A DNA stretch of 64,000 nucleotides from VXYL01 sp965199915 (GTDB taxonomy: Bacteria; Pseudomonadota; Gammaproteobacteria; Pseudomonadales; Azotimanducaceae). Numbering within the stretch: the stretch's first letter is position 1; each line of letters begins with the position of its first letter. Location of the stretch: contig OZ241348.1 in assembly GCA_965199915.1 (NCBI GenBank), positions 1,922,001 to 1,986,000 on the forward strand, written 5' to 3'. The position numbers and the translations under genes are program-made. This document shows, piece after piece, positions 8,504-16,341 of this stretch. The notes beneath the pieces were generated by a model. That model made no database searches and was not told the DNA's origin. It worked only from the letters and a program-made list of their open reading frames with translations.

Positions 8504-8589
8504 AACGCGCCGAGTTTGCGCAGCAAACTCCAACGCGCCCGATAGGGTGCGCTCGCCCGGCAGGGCGCGCCCGCCCGACAGGGCGCGCA
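8504..8589 (+). repeat. Dispersed palindromic element, copy 2, with three 18-bp tail units
   Basis: The core is AACGCGCC, then the perfect palindrome GAGTTTGC-GCA-GCAAACTC (8511-8529), then CAACGCGCC. Three contiguous 18-bp units follow at 8536-8553, 8554-8571 and 8572-8589, each of the form CGCCCGnnAGGGnGCGCn. It ends 38 bases before the first GT-C gene. The rest of 8366-8627 shows nothing I could identify apart from being the probable coxB promoter region on the minus strand. Confidence 0.85.
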
Positions 8590-8627
8590 TGGACACGCGC
8601 GCGCCGACTCGTTACTGTCGCATCCCA

Positions 8628-10214
8628 ATGTCCGTCCGAGCCACGCTCTCGCGTCGCGAGTCCCGCGCCACCCTGCCCGCGGCTTGGCTCTGCGTGGCCT
8701 TGGTGGCGCTGATGGTGGTTGGCGCGGCTGTCTTGGACGACTACGGCCTCGGTTGGGACGAGGGGGCCCAACGCCTCATCGCGGTGGCGAATTGGGACGC
8801 CCTGCGCGGGATTTCGGACGCGCGCGAGCGGGTGAGGGCGTGGGAGCATTTCTACGGCGTCGCGTTCGAGATGCCCCTGCTGTTGTTCGAGTACGGCATG
8901 GAGCGGCTGGGGTTCAGGACAGACCACCGCCTCTTGGCCCGCCACTTCGTTTCGCACACCTTCTTCTTGCTTGGCGGGTGTTGCTGCGCGCTGCTCGCCC
9001 ACCGGATGTTCCACAGCCGGGCGCTCGCGCTGTTGGCGCTGGCGCTGTTCGTCGCGCATCCGCGGCTTTACGCGGCGTCGTTTTACAACACCAAGGACAT
9101 TCCCTTTCTCGACGTGTTCATGATCGCGCTCTACCTGACGCACCGGGCGCTGCGCCGGGACACCGTGGTGGCCTACGCGCTGTGCGGGGCGTGCGTGGGC
9201 GTTCTGATCAACCTTCGCATCCAAGGCTGGGTCTTGTTCGTGGCGGTGGCGGGGCTGCGCGTGTTTGACTTGGCGCACGGACGGGCGGGGCGCCCCGGCC
9301 ATGTTCTTGCGACCCTCGGCGCGTTCGCGCTCGCCGGCCTCGGCACGCTGTACGCGGTCTTTCCGTCGCTTTGGAGTCGGCCGCTCGCATACGCGCAGGC
9401 GTTTCCTTTGCTCGGCAACCATCCGACGGTGGTTGGAGAGCTGTTCCAAGGGTTCGAGGTGTGGTCTAACGATCTGCCGACGCTTTTCCTGCCCACTTGG
9501 ATCGCCATTTCCACACCGCCGGCGACATTGCTGCTGGGCGCGCTCGGGGCGGTCGCCGTTTTGTGTTCGCTTGTCCGGCGCCCGAGCGGCGCGTTGGCGG
9601 ACGTCGAACTGCGGTTCCTGCTGCTTGCTCTCGGCGTTTTCGCGGCCAGCGTCGGCGCGGTGATCGCGTTCGGCGCCAGAATGTACGACGGTTGGCGTCA
9701 CGTGTTCTTCCTGCACGCGCCGCTTTCCGTGCTTGCGGTGTTCGCTCTGCGGACCATCGCCCGGACCTCGCCACCGCGGCTTTCGCGCGTGGCGCAAGCC
9801 GCCACCCTCGCGGCGGTGTTGGCAACCTGCGCGGAAATGGTTCGCGCGCATCCACACCAGTACGCTTGGTTCAACTTCCTGGTCGATCGCCGAACGCCTG
9901 AGGCGTTGGCTTCCAGCTACGAGATGGACCACCGGATGAACGCTTGCTGGGAAGGGTTGGGACACTTGGCAACCCATTATCCGCAAACCGCATGGATTCT
10001 GGACAACAGAAGCAGGGCAATCACTCGCAATCTGCGGCTCCTGCCGCCGGCGCAGCAGAAGAGGTTTTTTGTTGCAGGGCGCGCCAACGTGCTGGTTCGT
10101 TGCGGCAAACTCCCACGCTTGCAAGAGCGCAAGGGAACCGCGCGACCGAAGGATGTCATTTACAGCCGGAAAGTCCACAACAGCACGGTGCTGGAAGTGA
10201 TCGCTTTGGATTGA
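8628..10214 (+). CDS. GT-C/GT39-like membrane glycosyltransferase, paralogue A
   Basis: From ATG 8628 (MSVRATLSRRES) the product is 528 residues with about ten hydrophobic segments. The early periplasmic acidic motif LGWDEG and the segment HPRLYAASFYNTKDIPFLD are typical of polytopic GT-C (PMT/ArnT-like) enzymes that use polyprenyl-phosphate sugars. The acceptor is unknown; a glycan or lipid A role is plausible given the glycan genes at 0.2-1.9 kb. A close paralogue follows at 10335. The central part (8850-9418) is almost identical at the DNA level to the paralogue while the flanks diverge, indicating recombination between the two copies. Confidence 0.75.
   Translation: MSVRATLSRRESRATLPAAWLCVALVALMVVGAAVLDDYGLGWDEGAQRLIAVANWDALRGISDARERVRAWEHFYGVAFEMPLLLFEYGMERLGFRTDHRLLARHFVSHTFFLLGGCCCALLAHRMFHSRALALLALALFVAHPRLYAASFYNTKDIPFLDVFMIALYLTHRALRRDTVVAYALCGACVGVLINLRIQGWVLFVAVAGLRVFDLAHGRAGRPGHVLATLGAFALAGLGTLYAVFPSLWSRPLAYAQAFPLLGNHPTVVGELFQGFEVWSNDLPTLFLPTWIAISTPPATLLLGALGAVAVLCSLVRRPSGALADVELRFLLLALGVFAASVGAVIAFGARMYDGWRHVFFLHAPLSVLAVFALRTIARTSPPRLSRVAQAATLAAVLATCAEMVRAHPHQYAWFNFLVDRRTPEALASSYEMDHRMNACWEGLGHLATHYPQTAWILDNRSRAITRNLRLLPPAQQKRFFVAGRANVLVRCGKLPRLQERKGTARPKDVIYSRKVHNSTVLEVIALD
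8850..9418 (+). repeat. Near-identical block shared with 10578-11146 (copy A)
   Basis: This 569-bp stretch inside the first GT-C gene matches the second gene at a constant offset of 1,728 bases; I found one mismatch (A at 8921, C at 10649). Outside it the sequences drop quickly to moderate similarity. The last 65 bases of both genes (from about 10150 and 11893) are again identical. Confidence 0.9.
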
Positions 10215-10264
10215 ACCCGATGGCGGGGGAAACTCGGGCATCTCTTTCATTCAGGAGGGCCGCC

Positions 10265-10300
10265 GCAAACTCGAACGCCCGTAAGGCGCGTCGGGGCGCG
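10265..10300 (+). repeat. Degenerate half-copy of the dispersed palindromic element
   Basis: GCAAACTC-GAACGCCCG-TAAGGCGCG resembles the right half of the element plus one tail unit (GCAAACTC-CAACGCGCCCG-GCAGGGCGCG). The left arm of the palindrome is missing. It lies 35 bases before the second GT-C gene, the same relative place as copy 2 before the first gene, so the element may have been duplicated with the gene. Confidence 0.4.
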
Positions 10301-10334
10301 TATATTGTGCATCAACGCGTTACGGGTATTTCGC

Positions 10335-11957
10335 ATGTTCGCTATTGAGCCACGCTCTCGCGTCGCGAGCTCCCGCGCCGGCCCTGCCCGCGGCTTCGCG
10401 CCCTGGCTCTGCGCGGCCTTGGTCGCGCTGATGGCGGTTGGCGCGGCTGTCTTGGACGACTACGACCGTAGTTGGGACGAGACGACCGTACGCCACATCG
10501 CGGTGGGGAATTGGGACATCGTGCGCGGAGTTCCGGATGCGCGCGAGCTGAAGTGGGCGTTTACACCTGAGTTGCCCTTCTACGGCGTCGCGTTCGAGAT
10601 GCCCCTGCTGTTGTTCGAGTACGGCATGGAGCGGCTGGGGTTCAGGACCGACCACCGCCTCTTGGCCCGCCACTTCGTTTCGCACACCTTCTTCTTGCTT
10701 GGCGGGTGTTGCTGCGCGCTGCTCGCCCACCGGATGTTCCACAGCCGGGCGCTCGCGCTGTTGGCGCTGGCGCTGTTCGTCGCGCATCCGCGGCTTTACG
10801 CGGCGTCGTTTTACAACACCAAGGACATTCCCTTTCTCGACGTGTTCATGATCGCGCTCTACCTGACGCACCGGGCGCTGCGCCGGGACACCGTGGTGGC
10901 CTACGCGCTGTGCGGGGCGTGCGTGGGCGTTCTGATCAACCTTCGCATCCAAGGCTGGGTCTTGTTCGTGGCGGTGGCGGGGCTGCGCGTGTTTGACTTG
11001 GCGCACGGACGGGCGGGGCGCCCCGGCCATGTTCTTGCGACCCTCGGCGCGTTCGCGCTCGCCGGCCTCGGCACGCTGTACGCGGTCTTTCCGTCGCTTT
11101 GGAGTCGGCCGCTCGCATACGCGCAGGCGTTTCCTTTGCTCGGCAAACTTCAGTCGGAGGTTGACGAGCTGTTCCAAGGCGTTCAGGTGTTGTCGAACGA
11201 TCTGCCGACGCTCTTCCTGCCCATTTGGATAGCCATTTCCACACCGCCGGCGACATTGCTGCTGGGCGCGCTCGGGGCGGTCGCCGTTTGTGTTCAGCTT
11301 GTCCGGCACCCGAGCGGCGCGTTGGCGAACGTCGAGCTGCGCTTCCTGGCGCTTGCTCTCGGCGTTCTTGCGGCCAGCGTCGGCGCGGTGATCGCGTTCG
11401 ATCCCACAATGTACGACGGTTGGCGCCACATGTTCTTCCTGCACGCGCCGCTTTCCGTGCTTGCGGTGTTCGCCTTGCGGACCATCGCCCGGACCTCGCC
11501 GCCGCGGCTCTCGCGCGCGGCGCAAGCGGCCACCCTCGCGGCGGCGTTGGCGACCTGCGCGGAAATGGCCCGCGCGCATCCACACCAGTACGCTTGGTTC
11601 AACTTCCTGGTCGATCGCAAAACGCCCGAGGCGCTGGGTTCCCGCTACGAGATGGATCACCGGGGGAACGCTTGCTGGGAAGGTCTGCGACACTTGGCAA
11701 ACCACTATCCGCGAACCGCGTGGGTTCTGGAAGACGGTGCGTACGTTCGCGGCCTATGGTTGCTGCCGCCAGCGCAGCGCAACGGCTCTCGTTTGGTGAG
11801 GCCGGGTGCGGGCGCCAACGTGGTGATTCGTTGTGGCGAGCTCTTGACCCGCAAGCCCCGCAAGCAGGAGCGACGGGGGAACCGCGACCCGAAGGATGTC
11901 ATTTACAGCCGGAAAGTCCACAACAGCACGGTGCTGGAAGTGATCGCTTTGGATTGA
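10335..11957 (+). CDS. GT-C/GT39-like membrane glycosyltransferase, paralogue B
   Basis: From ATG 10335 (MFAIEPRSRV) the product is 540 residues and resembles the previous gene throughout. The early motif reads RSWDET instead of LGWDEG; residues from FYGVAFEMPLLLFEYG to AYAQAFPLLG are the same in both. It is a polytopic membrane enzyme of the GT-C type, presumably transferring a sugar from a polyprenyl carrier outside the cytoplasmic membrane. The ends carry private differences, including an insertion near the C terminus (RPGAGANVVIRCGELL), so the two may differ in acceptor while keeping the same core. It follows paralogue A by 120 bases. Confidence 0.75.
   Translation: MFAIEPRSRVASSRAGPARGFAPWLCAALVALMAVGAAVLDDYDRSWDETTVRHIAVGNWDIVRGVPDARELKWAFTPELPFYGVAFEMPLLLFEYGMERLGFRTDHRLLARHFVSHTFFLLGGCCCALLAHRMFHSRALALLALALFVAHPRLYAASFYNTKDIPFLDVFMIALYLTHRALRRDTVVAYALCGACVGVLINLRIQGWVLFVAVAGLRVFDLAHGRAGRPGHVLATLGAFALAGLGTLYAVFPSLWSRPLAYAQAFPLLGKLQSEVDELFQGVQVLSNDLPTLFLPIWIAISTPPATLLLGALGAVAVCVQLVRHPSGALANVELRFLALALGVLAASVGAVIAFDPTMYDGWRHMFFLHAPLSVLAVFALRTIARTSPPRLSRAAQAATLAAALATCAEMARAHPHQYAWFNFLVDRKTPEALGSRYEMDHRGNACWEGLRHLANHYPRTAWVLEDGAYVRGLWLLPPAQRNGSRLVRPGAGANVVIRCGELLTRKPRKQERRGNRDPKDVIYSRKVHNSTVLEVIALD
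10578..11146 (+). repeat. Near-identical block shared with 8850-9418 (copy B)
   Basis: This is the second member of the 569-bp pair described at 8850. The boundaries are sharp: the 5' edge is at TTCTACGGCG and the 3' edge at CTCGGCAA, after which the two genes differ strongly over the next 30 bases. Confidence 0.9.
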
Positions 11958-11991
11958 AGCCCGGTGCGGTTCAGCCGTCGAGCCCTTCAAG

Positions 11992-12504
11992 CTAGGCGAT
12001 GCGCTCGTCTTCCCCGCCCAAGTAGCGCGCGACGGTGTCCTTGACGCGGTTCACATCCAACGTGCCCGCATCGCGCATCGCTTCAAGGTCGGCCCAATCC
12101 TTGGTGCGATTGAAGAACGCCTTGAACACCGCCACATGGAAGCAGGACAGAAAGGGCAGGCGCGCGCCAGCGAACCACTCGTGGCTGACGCAACGCGCCG
12201 CCTCTTCGTGTATCCGCGTGGTGTTCAGAAAAATGTCGAGGGGTGTCTTGCCCCACGCAAGACGCGCTTGGCCGTCGCGGACCAACGCGCTCGCCGCGGC
12301 ATCGTCCGCGACGACATCGGCAGGCAGCGCGGCCAGCAACGCCTTCGCCCCCGTCGCCGCCACGAAGACGTTGACGTCGATGTCCACGGTGCCGCGCGCC
12401 TGCCGGGTACACCAGGCTAGCGCCAACGCGCCGCCGAACGCATGGGGCAGTTGCGCCGTCCGGAGCGCCTCGTGCAGCCGGAGGATGCGGTCGCTAAGCG
12501 TCAC
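11992..12504 (-). CDS. AbiEii-type nucleotidyltransferase (putative toxin)
   Basis: The GTG at 12504-12502 overlaps the stop of the upstream HTH gene (GTGA). The 170-residue product has HAFGGALALAW (near 21-31) followed by RGTVDIDV (near 38-45), the GG...DID arrangement of DUF1814/AbiEii nucleotidyltransferases. AbiEii-like proteins are toxins of type IV-like toxin-antitoxin or phage-defence pairs that modify tRNA or other targets with nucleotides. Here the family is the short single-domain form. Pairing with an XRE regulator and tight coupling support a toxin-antitoxin role; the alternative is a housekeeping nucleotidyltransferase-like protein. Confidence 0.75.
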   Translation of the reverse strand: MTLSDRILRLHEALRTAQLPHAFGGALALAWCTRQARGTVDIDVNVFVAATGAKALLAALPADVVADDAAASALVRDGQARLAWGKTPLDIFLNTTRIHEEAARCVSHEWFAGARLPFLSCFHVAVFKAFFNRTKDWADLEAMRDAGTLDVNRVKDTVARYLGGEDERIA

Positions 12505-12842
12505 GGGCGGTCCGGAGGCTCGGCAACGATGGAGCGGAACACCACGTTGCGCCGTTCGCGCGCCGGGAAACGCTCGGCAAGCATCAGCACCTGCGCCAGC
12601 TCGTCGCCGCGGTCCACGCCGCCGCGCTGGCGAACCCGCGGCTCGAGTTCCACGCGCGCGGCAAAGCCAAACGCCTCGAGAATGCGGAAGAAGGTGGCCA
12701 AGGTGGGCGTTTTCGCGCCTCGCTCGTAAGCGGACAGCGCGGAATGGGAGGTGGCCGCCCGCTTGGCGGCCGCGCGCAGCGAGAGGCCGGCGCGCTCCCG
12801 CGCCGAACGCAAAGTTCGCGCCGCCAACGGCAACTGGTCCAT
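12501..12842 (-). CDS. XRE-family HTH regulator (putative antitoxin)
   Basis: Starting at ATG 12842 (MDQLPLAARTLRSARERAG) the protein has 113 residues. An XRE helix-turn-helix covers roughly residues 8-60 (GLSLRAAAKRAATSHSALSAYERG). The C-terminal half (RVRQRGGVDRGDELAQVLMLAERFPARE) is typical of XRE proteins paired with AbiEii-like nucleotidyltransferases. A perfect palindrome lies 8 bases upstream of its start and is a natural autoregulatory operator. It overlaps the downstream nucleotidyltransferase by 4 bases. Confidence 0.8.
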   Translation of the reverse strand: MDQLPLAARTLRSARERAGLSLRAAAKRAATSHSALSAYERGAKTPTLATFFRILEAFGFAARVELEPRVRQRGGVDRGDELAQVLMLAERFPARERRNVVFRSIVAEPPDRP

Positions 12843-12850
12843 GACGCCAA

Positions 12851-12870
12851 TGGTATCCCCTCGGATACCA
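12851..12870 (-). promoter_or_regulatory. Perfect inverted repeat: probable operator of the HTH/AbiEii pair
   Basis: TGGTATCC-CCTC-GGATACCA is a perfect 8-bp inverted repeat with a 4-base spacer, placed 8 bases before the start codon of the HTH gene. Its size and position fit binding of an XRE dimer and autorepression. Confidence 0.65.
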
Positions 12871-13152
12871 GCGCGCACCTTTGAGGCTTCCATCGGTTTG
12901 CTTTGCTTGGGACGTGCCTTGCCTTGCGCCAATAGCGCGAAGGCGGTAGGGTGCCGCTTCGCAAGTGACGTGGCGCAAATGCGGCGAATTTCCATTGCGG
13001 TAGAGAGGCGTCGGCGGTCGTGCGGCGTGGCGGCTCTCGCGTCGCAACTGCCTTGGCAACGACAAGCGGCGCCAAACGCGGCAGCTCGGATCCCAACCGG
13101 TCGGTTGCCGGCGCGGGTCCTTGTTGCAGTGGCGCGTTGTGCCCGTTCTTTC
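12871..13152. other. Intergenic region without identified genes
   Basis: This stretch separates the divergent HTH gene and the DsbD-like gene. The plus-strand frame of the DsbD-like gene is open upstream here, but the residues are Arg/Ala-rich and unlike the family, so I regard it as non-coding. It should contain the two divergent promoters; none is clear enough to mark. Confidence 0.4.
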
Positions 13153-13707
13153 GTGCTGCGCGCCCTGTTGCCGGCGATGGTCGGATGCTACGGGCTGCGG
13201 GCGGTCGCAAATCCGTTTCTCAACGCGGCGGAGCCGCTGCCAGTGGAAGAGGCGTTCGTGTTCACCTCGTGGCTGCGGGGGGAACGTCTGGTGGCGCACT
13301 GGGACCTGCCGGCGGGCTACTATCTCTACCGGCATCGCTTTGCGGTAAGCGCCGGCGAGGGAGTAACCCTCGGCGCGCCGGCCATTCCCCCAGGCGAGCC
13401 GAAGACGGACGACCATTTCGGGGAGTCGCAAGTCCACTACGGCAGCGTCGAGATCACGGTTCCCGTGCTCGAGCGCCCGGCCGTTGTCGCCGCGCGAATC
13501 AGCTTTCAAGGCTGCGCCGACACCGGTTTGTGCTATCCCGCCCAAGTGCGCGCGGTTGCCCATGCGGTGTCCGCGAGCGCCGCCTCCACCGCGGACGATC
13601 GCGCTCGTCCAGCAGCGTCCGCAGCGGCAAGCGATCGCGCCGAGGCGATTCGCCCGCCGGCGGCGCGGCCGCCGCCCGCAGTGGCGGAAGACGCCGCGGA
13701 GGGATGA
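13153..13707 (+). CDS. Stand-alone DsbD N-terminal (thiol-disulfide reductase) domain protein
   Basis: From GTG 13153 (or ATG 13177) the protein has about 185 residues and an N-terminal hydrophobic stretch, so it is probably periplasmic. The segment GYYLYRHRF and especially FQGCADTGLCYP match the periplasmic alpha domain of DsbD, with the reactive cysteine pair separated by five residues. In DsbD this domain takes electrons from the membrane domain and passes them to cytochrome c maturation proteins or DsbC. Here the membrane beta and thioredoxin gamma domains are absent and the C terminus is a low-complexity Ala/Pro/Asp tail before aroQ. Whether a separate membrane partner exists outside the window is unknown. 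Confidence 0.75.
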   Translation: MLRALLPAMVGCYGLRAVANPFLNAAEPLPVEEAFVFTSWLRGERLVAHWDLPAGYYLYRHRFAVSAGEGVTLGAPAIPPGEPKTDDHFGESQVHYGSVEITVPVLERPAVVAARISFQGCADTGLCYPAQVRAVAHAVSASAASTADDRARPAASAAASDRAEAIRPPAARPPPAVAEDAAEG

Positions 13708-13710
13708 CGC

Positions 13711-14193
13711 TTGGCCAAACTGCTGCTGTTGCACGGCCCGAACCTGAACCTGCTCGGGCAACGCGAGCCGGAACACTACGGCGCCGAGACGTTGGCGACC
13801 ATCAACGCCCGCCTGCGCGCCGAGGCGCAGCGCGCCGGCCATGAGCTCGCGGTGCGGCAAAGCAACGCCGAACACGAACTCGTGGAAGCCGTCCAGCAGG
13901 CCGCCCGCGAAGGGGTGGCGTTTCTCATCATCAACCCGGCGGCGTTCACGCACACCAGCGTGGCGTTGCGCGACGCCGTTCTCGGCGCCCGCCTGCCGTT
14001 CATCGAAGTGCATCTTTCCAACGTCCACGCCCGCGAGCCATTCCGCCGCCAGTCGTTCTTTTCGGACGTGGCCGACGGCGTGATCACCGGGCTCGGCGCA
14101 CGGGGGTACGAATACGCGTTGACCGAGGCGATCCGACGCGTGGAAGCCGACGAACACCGCGTCGCGGGACCAGTCGCGGGCGAGGAGGCGTGA
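13711..14193 (+). CDS. aroQ: 3-dehydroquinate dehydratase, type II
   Basis: The 160-residue protein has all the type II dehydroquinase signatures: HGPNLNLLGQREPEHYG at the N terminus (with the catalytic Arg and the active-site loop Tyr), NPAAFTHTSVALRDA near residues 76-90 and IEVHLSN near 98-104. It catalyses the third step of the shikimate pathway in the cytoplasm. The start is a TTG at 13711 with GGAGGG upstream. As in many proteobacteria it is directly followed by accB, here with a 4-base GTGA overlap. Confidence 0.95.
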   Translation: MAKLLLLHGPNLNLLGQREPEHYGAETLATINARLRAEAQRAGHELAVRQSNAEHELVEAVQQAAREGVAFLIINPAAFTHTSVALRDAVLGARLPFIEVHLSNVHAREPFRRQSFFSDVADGVITGLGARGYEYALTEAIRRVEADEHRVAGPVAGEEA

Positions 14194-14621
14194 GCTTGGA
14201 CCTGAGGGACATCAAGGCGCTGGTCGCGCTCGCCGAGGAAGCCGGGCTCGCCGAATTGGAGGTCGCCGACAGCGACGGCACGCGCAAGAAACGGATACGC
14301 ATCGTTCGCGCCTCGCCGCCCGCGGCCGAGAGCGTCATCGCCTCTGCGACTCCGGTCCCGGCGCCGGAAGCGTCGTCGCCGCGTCGCGGCGACGTGTTCG
14401 TGGCGCCGCTTTCCGGCACGTTCTACCGCTCGCCGGCGCCTGGCGAGGCGCCCTTCGTGGAGGTCGGCCAAGACGTGGCGGTGGGCGACACGCTGTGCAT
14501 CGTGGAGAGCATGAAGATGATGAACCAAGTGGAGAGCGATCGTGCTGGCACGGTTGCCGAGGTGCTTGTGGAGAACGGCCGGCCGGTGGAGACGGGCGCG
14601 GCGTTGTTCCGCATCGCCTGA
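14190..14621 (+). CDS. accB: Biotin carboxyl carrier protein of acetyl-CoA carboxylase
   Basis: The 143-residue protein starts at GTG 14190, overlapping the aroQ stop. The N-terminal helix region (LDLRDIKALVALAEE) and the C-terminal biotinyl domain with ESMKMMNQV (biotin-accepting Lys109) are standard for AccB. It carries carboxybiotin between biotin carboxylase and carboxyltransferase for fatty acid synthesis. The usual next gene, accC, is not here: a DUF3426 gene starts five bases after the accB stop. Confidence 0.95.
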   Translation: MSLDLRDIKALVALAEEAGLAELEVADSDGTRKKRIRIVRASPPAAESVIASATPVPAPEASSPRRGDVFVAPLSGTFYRSPAPGEAPFVEVGQDVAVGDTLCIVESMKMMNQVESDRAGTVAEVLVENGRPVETGAALFRIA

Positions 14622-14626
14622 GCGCG

Positions 14627-15733
14627 ATGGACGCCCCTGCGCCTTTGATTCTGGCGTGCCCACAATGCGGCACGCGGTTTCGGGTCGCCCCGGAACTGCT
14701 GGACGTCGCGGAGGGATATGTGCGGTGCGGCGCCTGCCTCACGGTTTTCGACGGACGCGGGGAGGACGCAGGCGGGGACAGCGTTGCGGCGCACCGGGAG
14801 ACCGCCGGCGCGTCCGCGACCGGCGCCGACGTGCTCCTCGATCTCCCGGCGCGCATGCCGGAGATCCCGCGGCCGGGCACCACGAGGGAACACCCCTCGC
14901 AAGTGGACGCTCCGGCGCGTCCGCCGCCGGAACCGTCCCTGCCGGAACGGTCGGAGTTGGAGCGACCGGTCGATCCCGGGCTGCTCTCCCCGCCAACCTC
15001 GCCAGCCCCGCCCGGCGGCACCCGCCCGGTCTTCGCCGAGAGCGCGGCCGGCGCGATGGAAGAGGAGCGGCGCGCACCCCTGCCTCCAGAAGCGCGGCCC
15101 AAACCACCGTCTTCCCCGCAAGCGCGAATGGGTGCCCGCGCCGCGTTGGCGGCAAGCGCGCTGCCGAAGACCACGCCGGCCGCGCGGCCGAGCAACGCGG
15201 CGGGTGAAGCGGGGGTTGTCGCGACGCCGGCGCGTGGACGCCAAGGCCGCCGGGAAGGCCGCGCGAACCCTCGGCCGGGCGCCGCGGGCCCTTTCTTCGC
15301 CGTCTTGGCCTTGGTCGCGGCGCTCGTCTTCGGCGTCTTCGCTTTGCGTCTCGACGCCTGGTCGCTGCGGCCGGAGTTGCGGACCGCCTACGAGGTGGCG
15401 TGCGATCTGATCGGGTGCCGCGTGCCATCGCCCAACATGCCGACGGCGTGGGATCTCAACACGAAGGCCGTTGCCCGCCCCGGCCCGCCGGAACTGATCA
15501 CCTTGGAGGTCGAGCTGGTCAACAACGCGCCCTATCGACAAGCACTGCCAACCGTTGCGGTGCGTCTCACGGGGAATAACGACGAGTTGGTCGCACAGGA
15601 GCGGTTGACCCCGCGCGACTACGCACCGGAGCGACCGACGCAGCGAATGGCACCGGGCAAACCGAAAGCGCTGCGAATACAGGTCCCGGACCCGGGCGCC
15701 GAAGCCACCAGCTACCGCATCTCGCTGCTGTGA
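14627..15733 (+). CDS. Zinc-ribbon DUF3426 membrane protein (MJ0042 family)
   Basis: The 368-residue product begins with an MJ0042-type zinc ribbon, ACPQCGTRF and YVRCGACLTVF (two CxxC knuckles, residues about 11-40). A long Pro/Arg/Ala-rich linker follows, then one membrane helix (FFAVLALVAALVFGVFAL near 222-240) and a periplasmic DUF3426 domain containing WDLNTKAVAR. This family is commonly found between prmA and fis or purH near acc genes in beta- and gammaproteobacteria; its role is not known. The linker is much longer than usual. It ends in a GTGA overlap with purH. Confidence 0.85.
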   Translation: MDAPAPLILACPQCGTRFRVAPELLDVAEGYVRCGACLTVFDGRGEDAGGDSVAAHRETAGASATGADVLLDLPARMPEIPRPGTTREHPSQVDAPARPPPEPSLPERSELERPVDPGLLSPPTSPAPPGGTRPVFAESAAGAMEEERRAPLPPEARPKPPSSPQARMGARAALAASALPKTTPAARPSNAAGEAGVVATPARGRQGRREGRANPRPGAAGPFFAVLALVAALVFGVFALRLDAWSLRPELRTAYEVACDLIGCRVPSPNMPTAWDLNTKAVARPGPPELITLEVELVNNAPYRQALPTVAVRLTGNNDELVAQERLTPRDYAPERPTQRMAPGKPKALRIQVPDPGAEATSYRISLL

Positions 15734-16341
15734 ACGGCGCGCGGCAAGTTTCGCGGGCGGTGTTGAGCGTCGCCGACAAGACCGGCATCGTCGCGTTCGC
15801 GCGGGCGCTCGCCCGCTCCGGCGTGGAGATCCTGTCCACCGGCGGCACGCGCTCGGCGCTCGCCAAAGCCGGCGTGGACGCCGCCGAAGTGGCGGCGGAA
15901 ACAGGCTTTCCGGAGATCATGGACGGGCGGGTGAAGAGTTTGCACCCGCGCATCCACGGCGGCATTCTCGGTCGCGGCGAGCGCGACCGGGCGGTGATGG
16001 CGGAACACGGCATACGGCGCATCGATCTGGTGGTCGTCAACCTGTATCCGTTCGCTGCCGCCGTGGAGCGCCCCGATTGCACGTTGGAGCAGGCGGTGGC
16101 GAACATCGACATCGGCGGCCCCGCCATGCTGCGCTCGGCGGCCAAGAATCACCGCGAGGTGTTGGTCGTGGTCGATCCGTGCGATTACGAGCCGGTCGCC
16201 GAACAACTGGCGACTGGCGGCACCGCCTTCGCGTACCGTCTGCGCATGGCTGTCAAGGCGTTCGCCCACACCGCCGCCTACGACGCCGCGATCGCTAGCT
16301 ACCTTGGGCGAACGGCGGAGCGGAACCAGGACGGCCCATGA
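15730..16341 (+). CDS. purH: PurH reduced to the IMP cyclohydrolase domain
   Basis: The 203-residue product starts at GTG 15730 and contains the full MGS-like inosinicase domain: SVADKTGIVAFARAL, ILSTGGT, and MDGRVKSLHPRIHGG. It then stops after YDAAIASYLGRTAERNQDGP. Complete PurH proteins are about 510-530 residues and continue into an AICAR transformylase domain with a KHxNPCG motif, which is absent here. The protein could still close the ring of FAICAR to IMP, but the preceding formyl transfer would need another enzyme. It overlaps purD by 4 bases (ATGA), so the truncation looks clean at the operon level. Confidence 0.85.
   Translation: MNGARQVSRAVLSVADKTGIVAFARALARSGVEILSTGGTRSALAKAGVDAAEVAAETGFPEIMDGRVKSLHPRIHGGILGRGERDRAVMAEHGIRRIDLVVVNLYPFAAAVERPDCTLEQAVANIDIGGPAMLRSAAKNHREVLVVVDPCDYEPVAEQLATGGTAFAYRLRMAVKAFAHTAAYDAAIASYLGRTAERNQDGP

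Noticed and set aside
12871..13152. An N-terminal extension of the DsbD-like protein
   Set aside because: Although open, the residues are Arg-rich and would place the signal segment in the middle of the protein.
11992..14157. A 721-codon minus-strand frame joining the AbiEii gene to sequence antisense of accB and aroQ
   Set aside because: Only the last 170 codons look like protein; the rest is antisense to well-defined genes.
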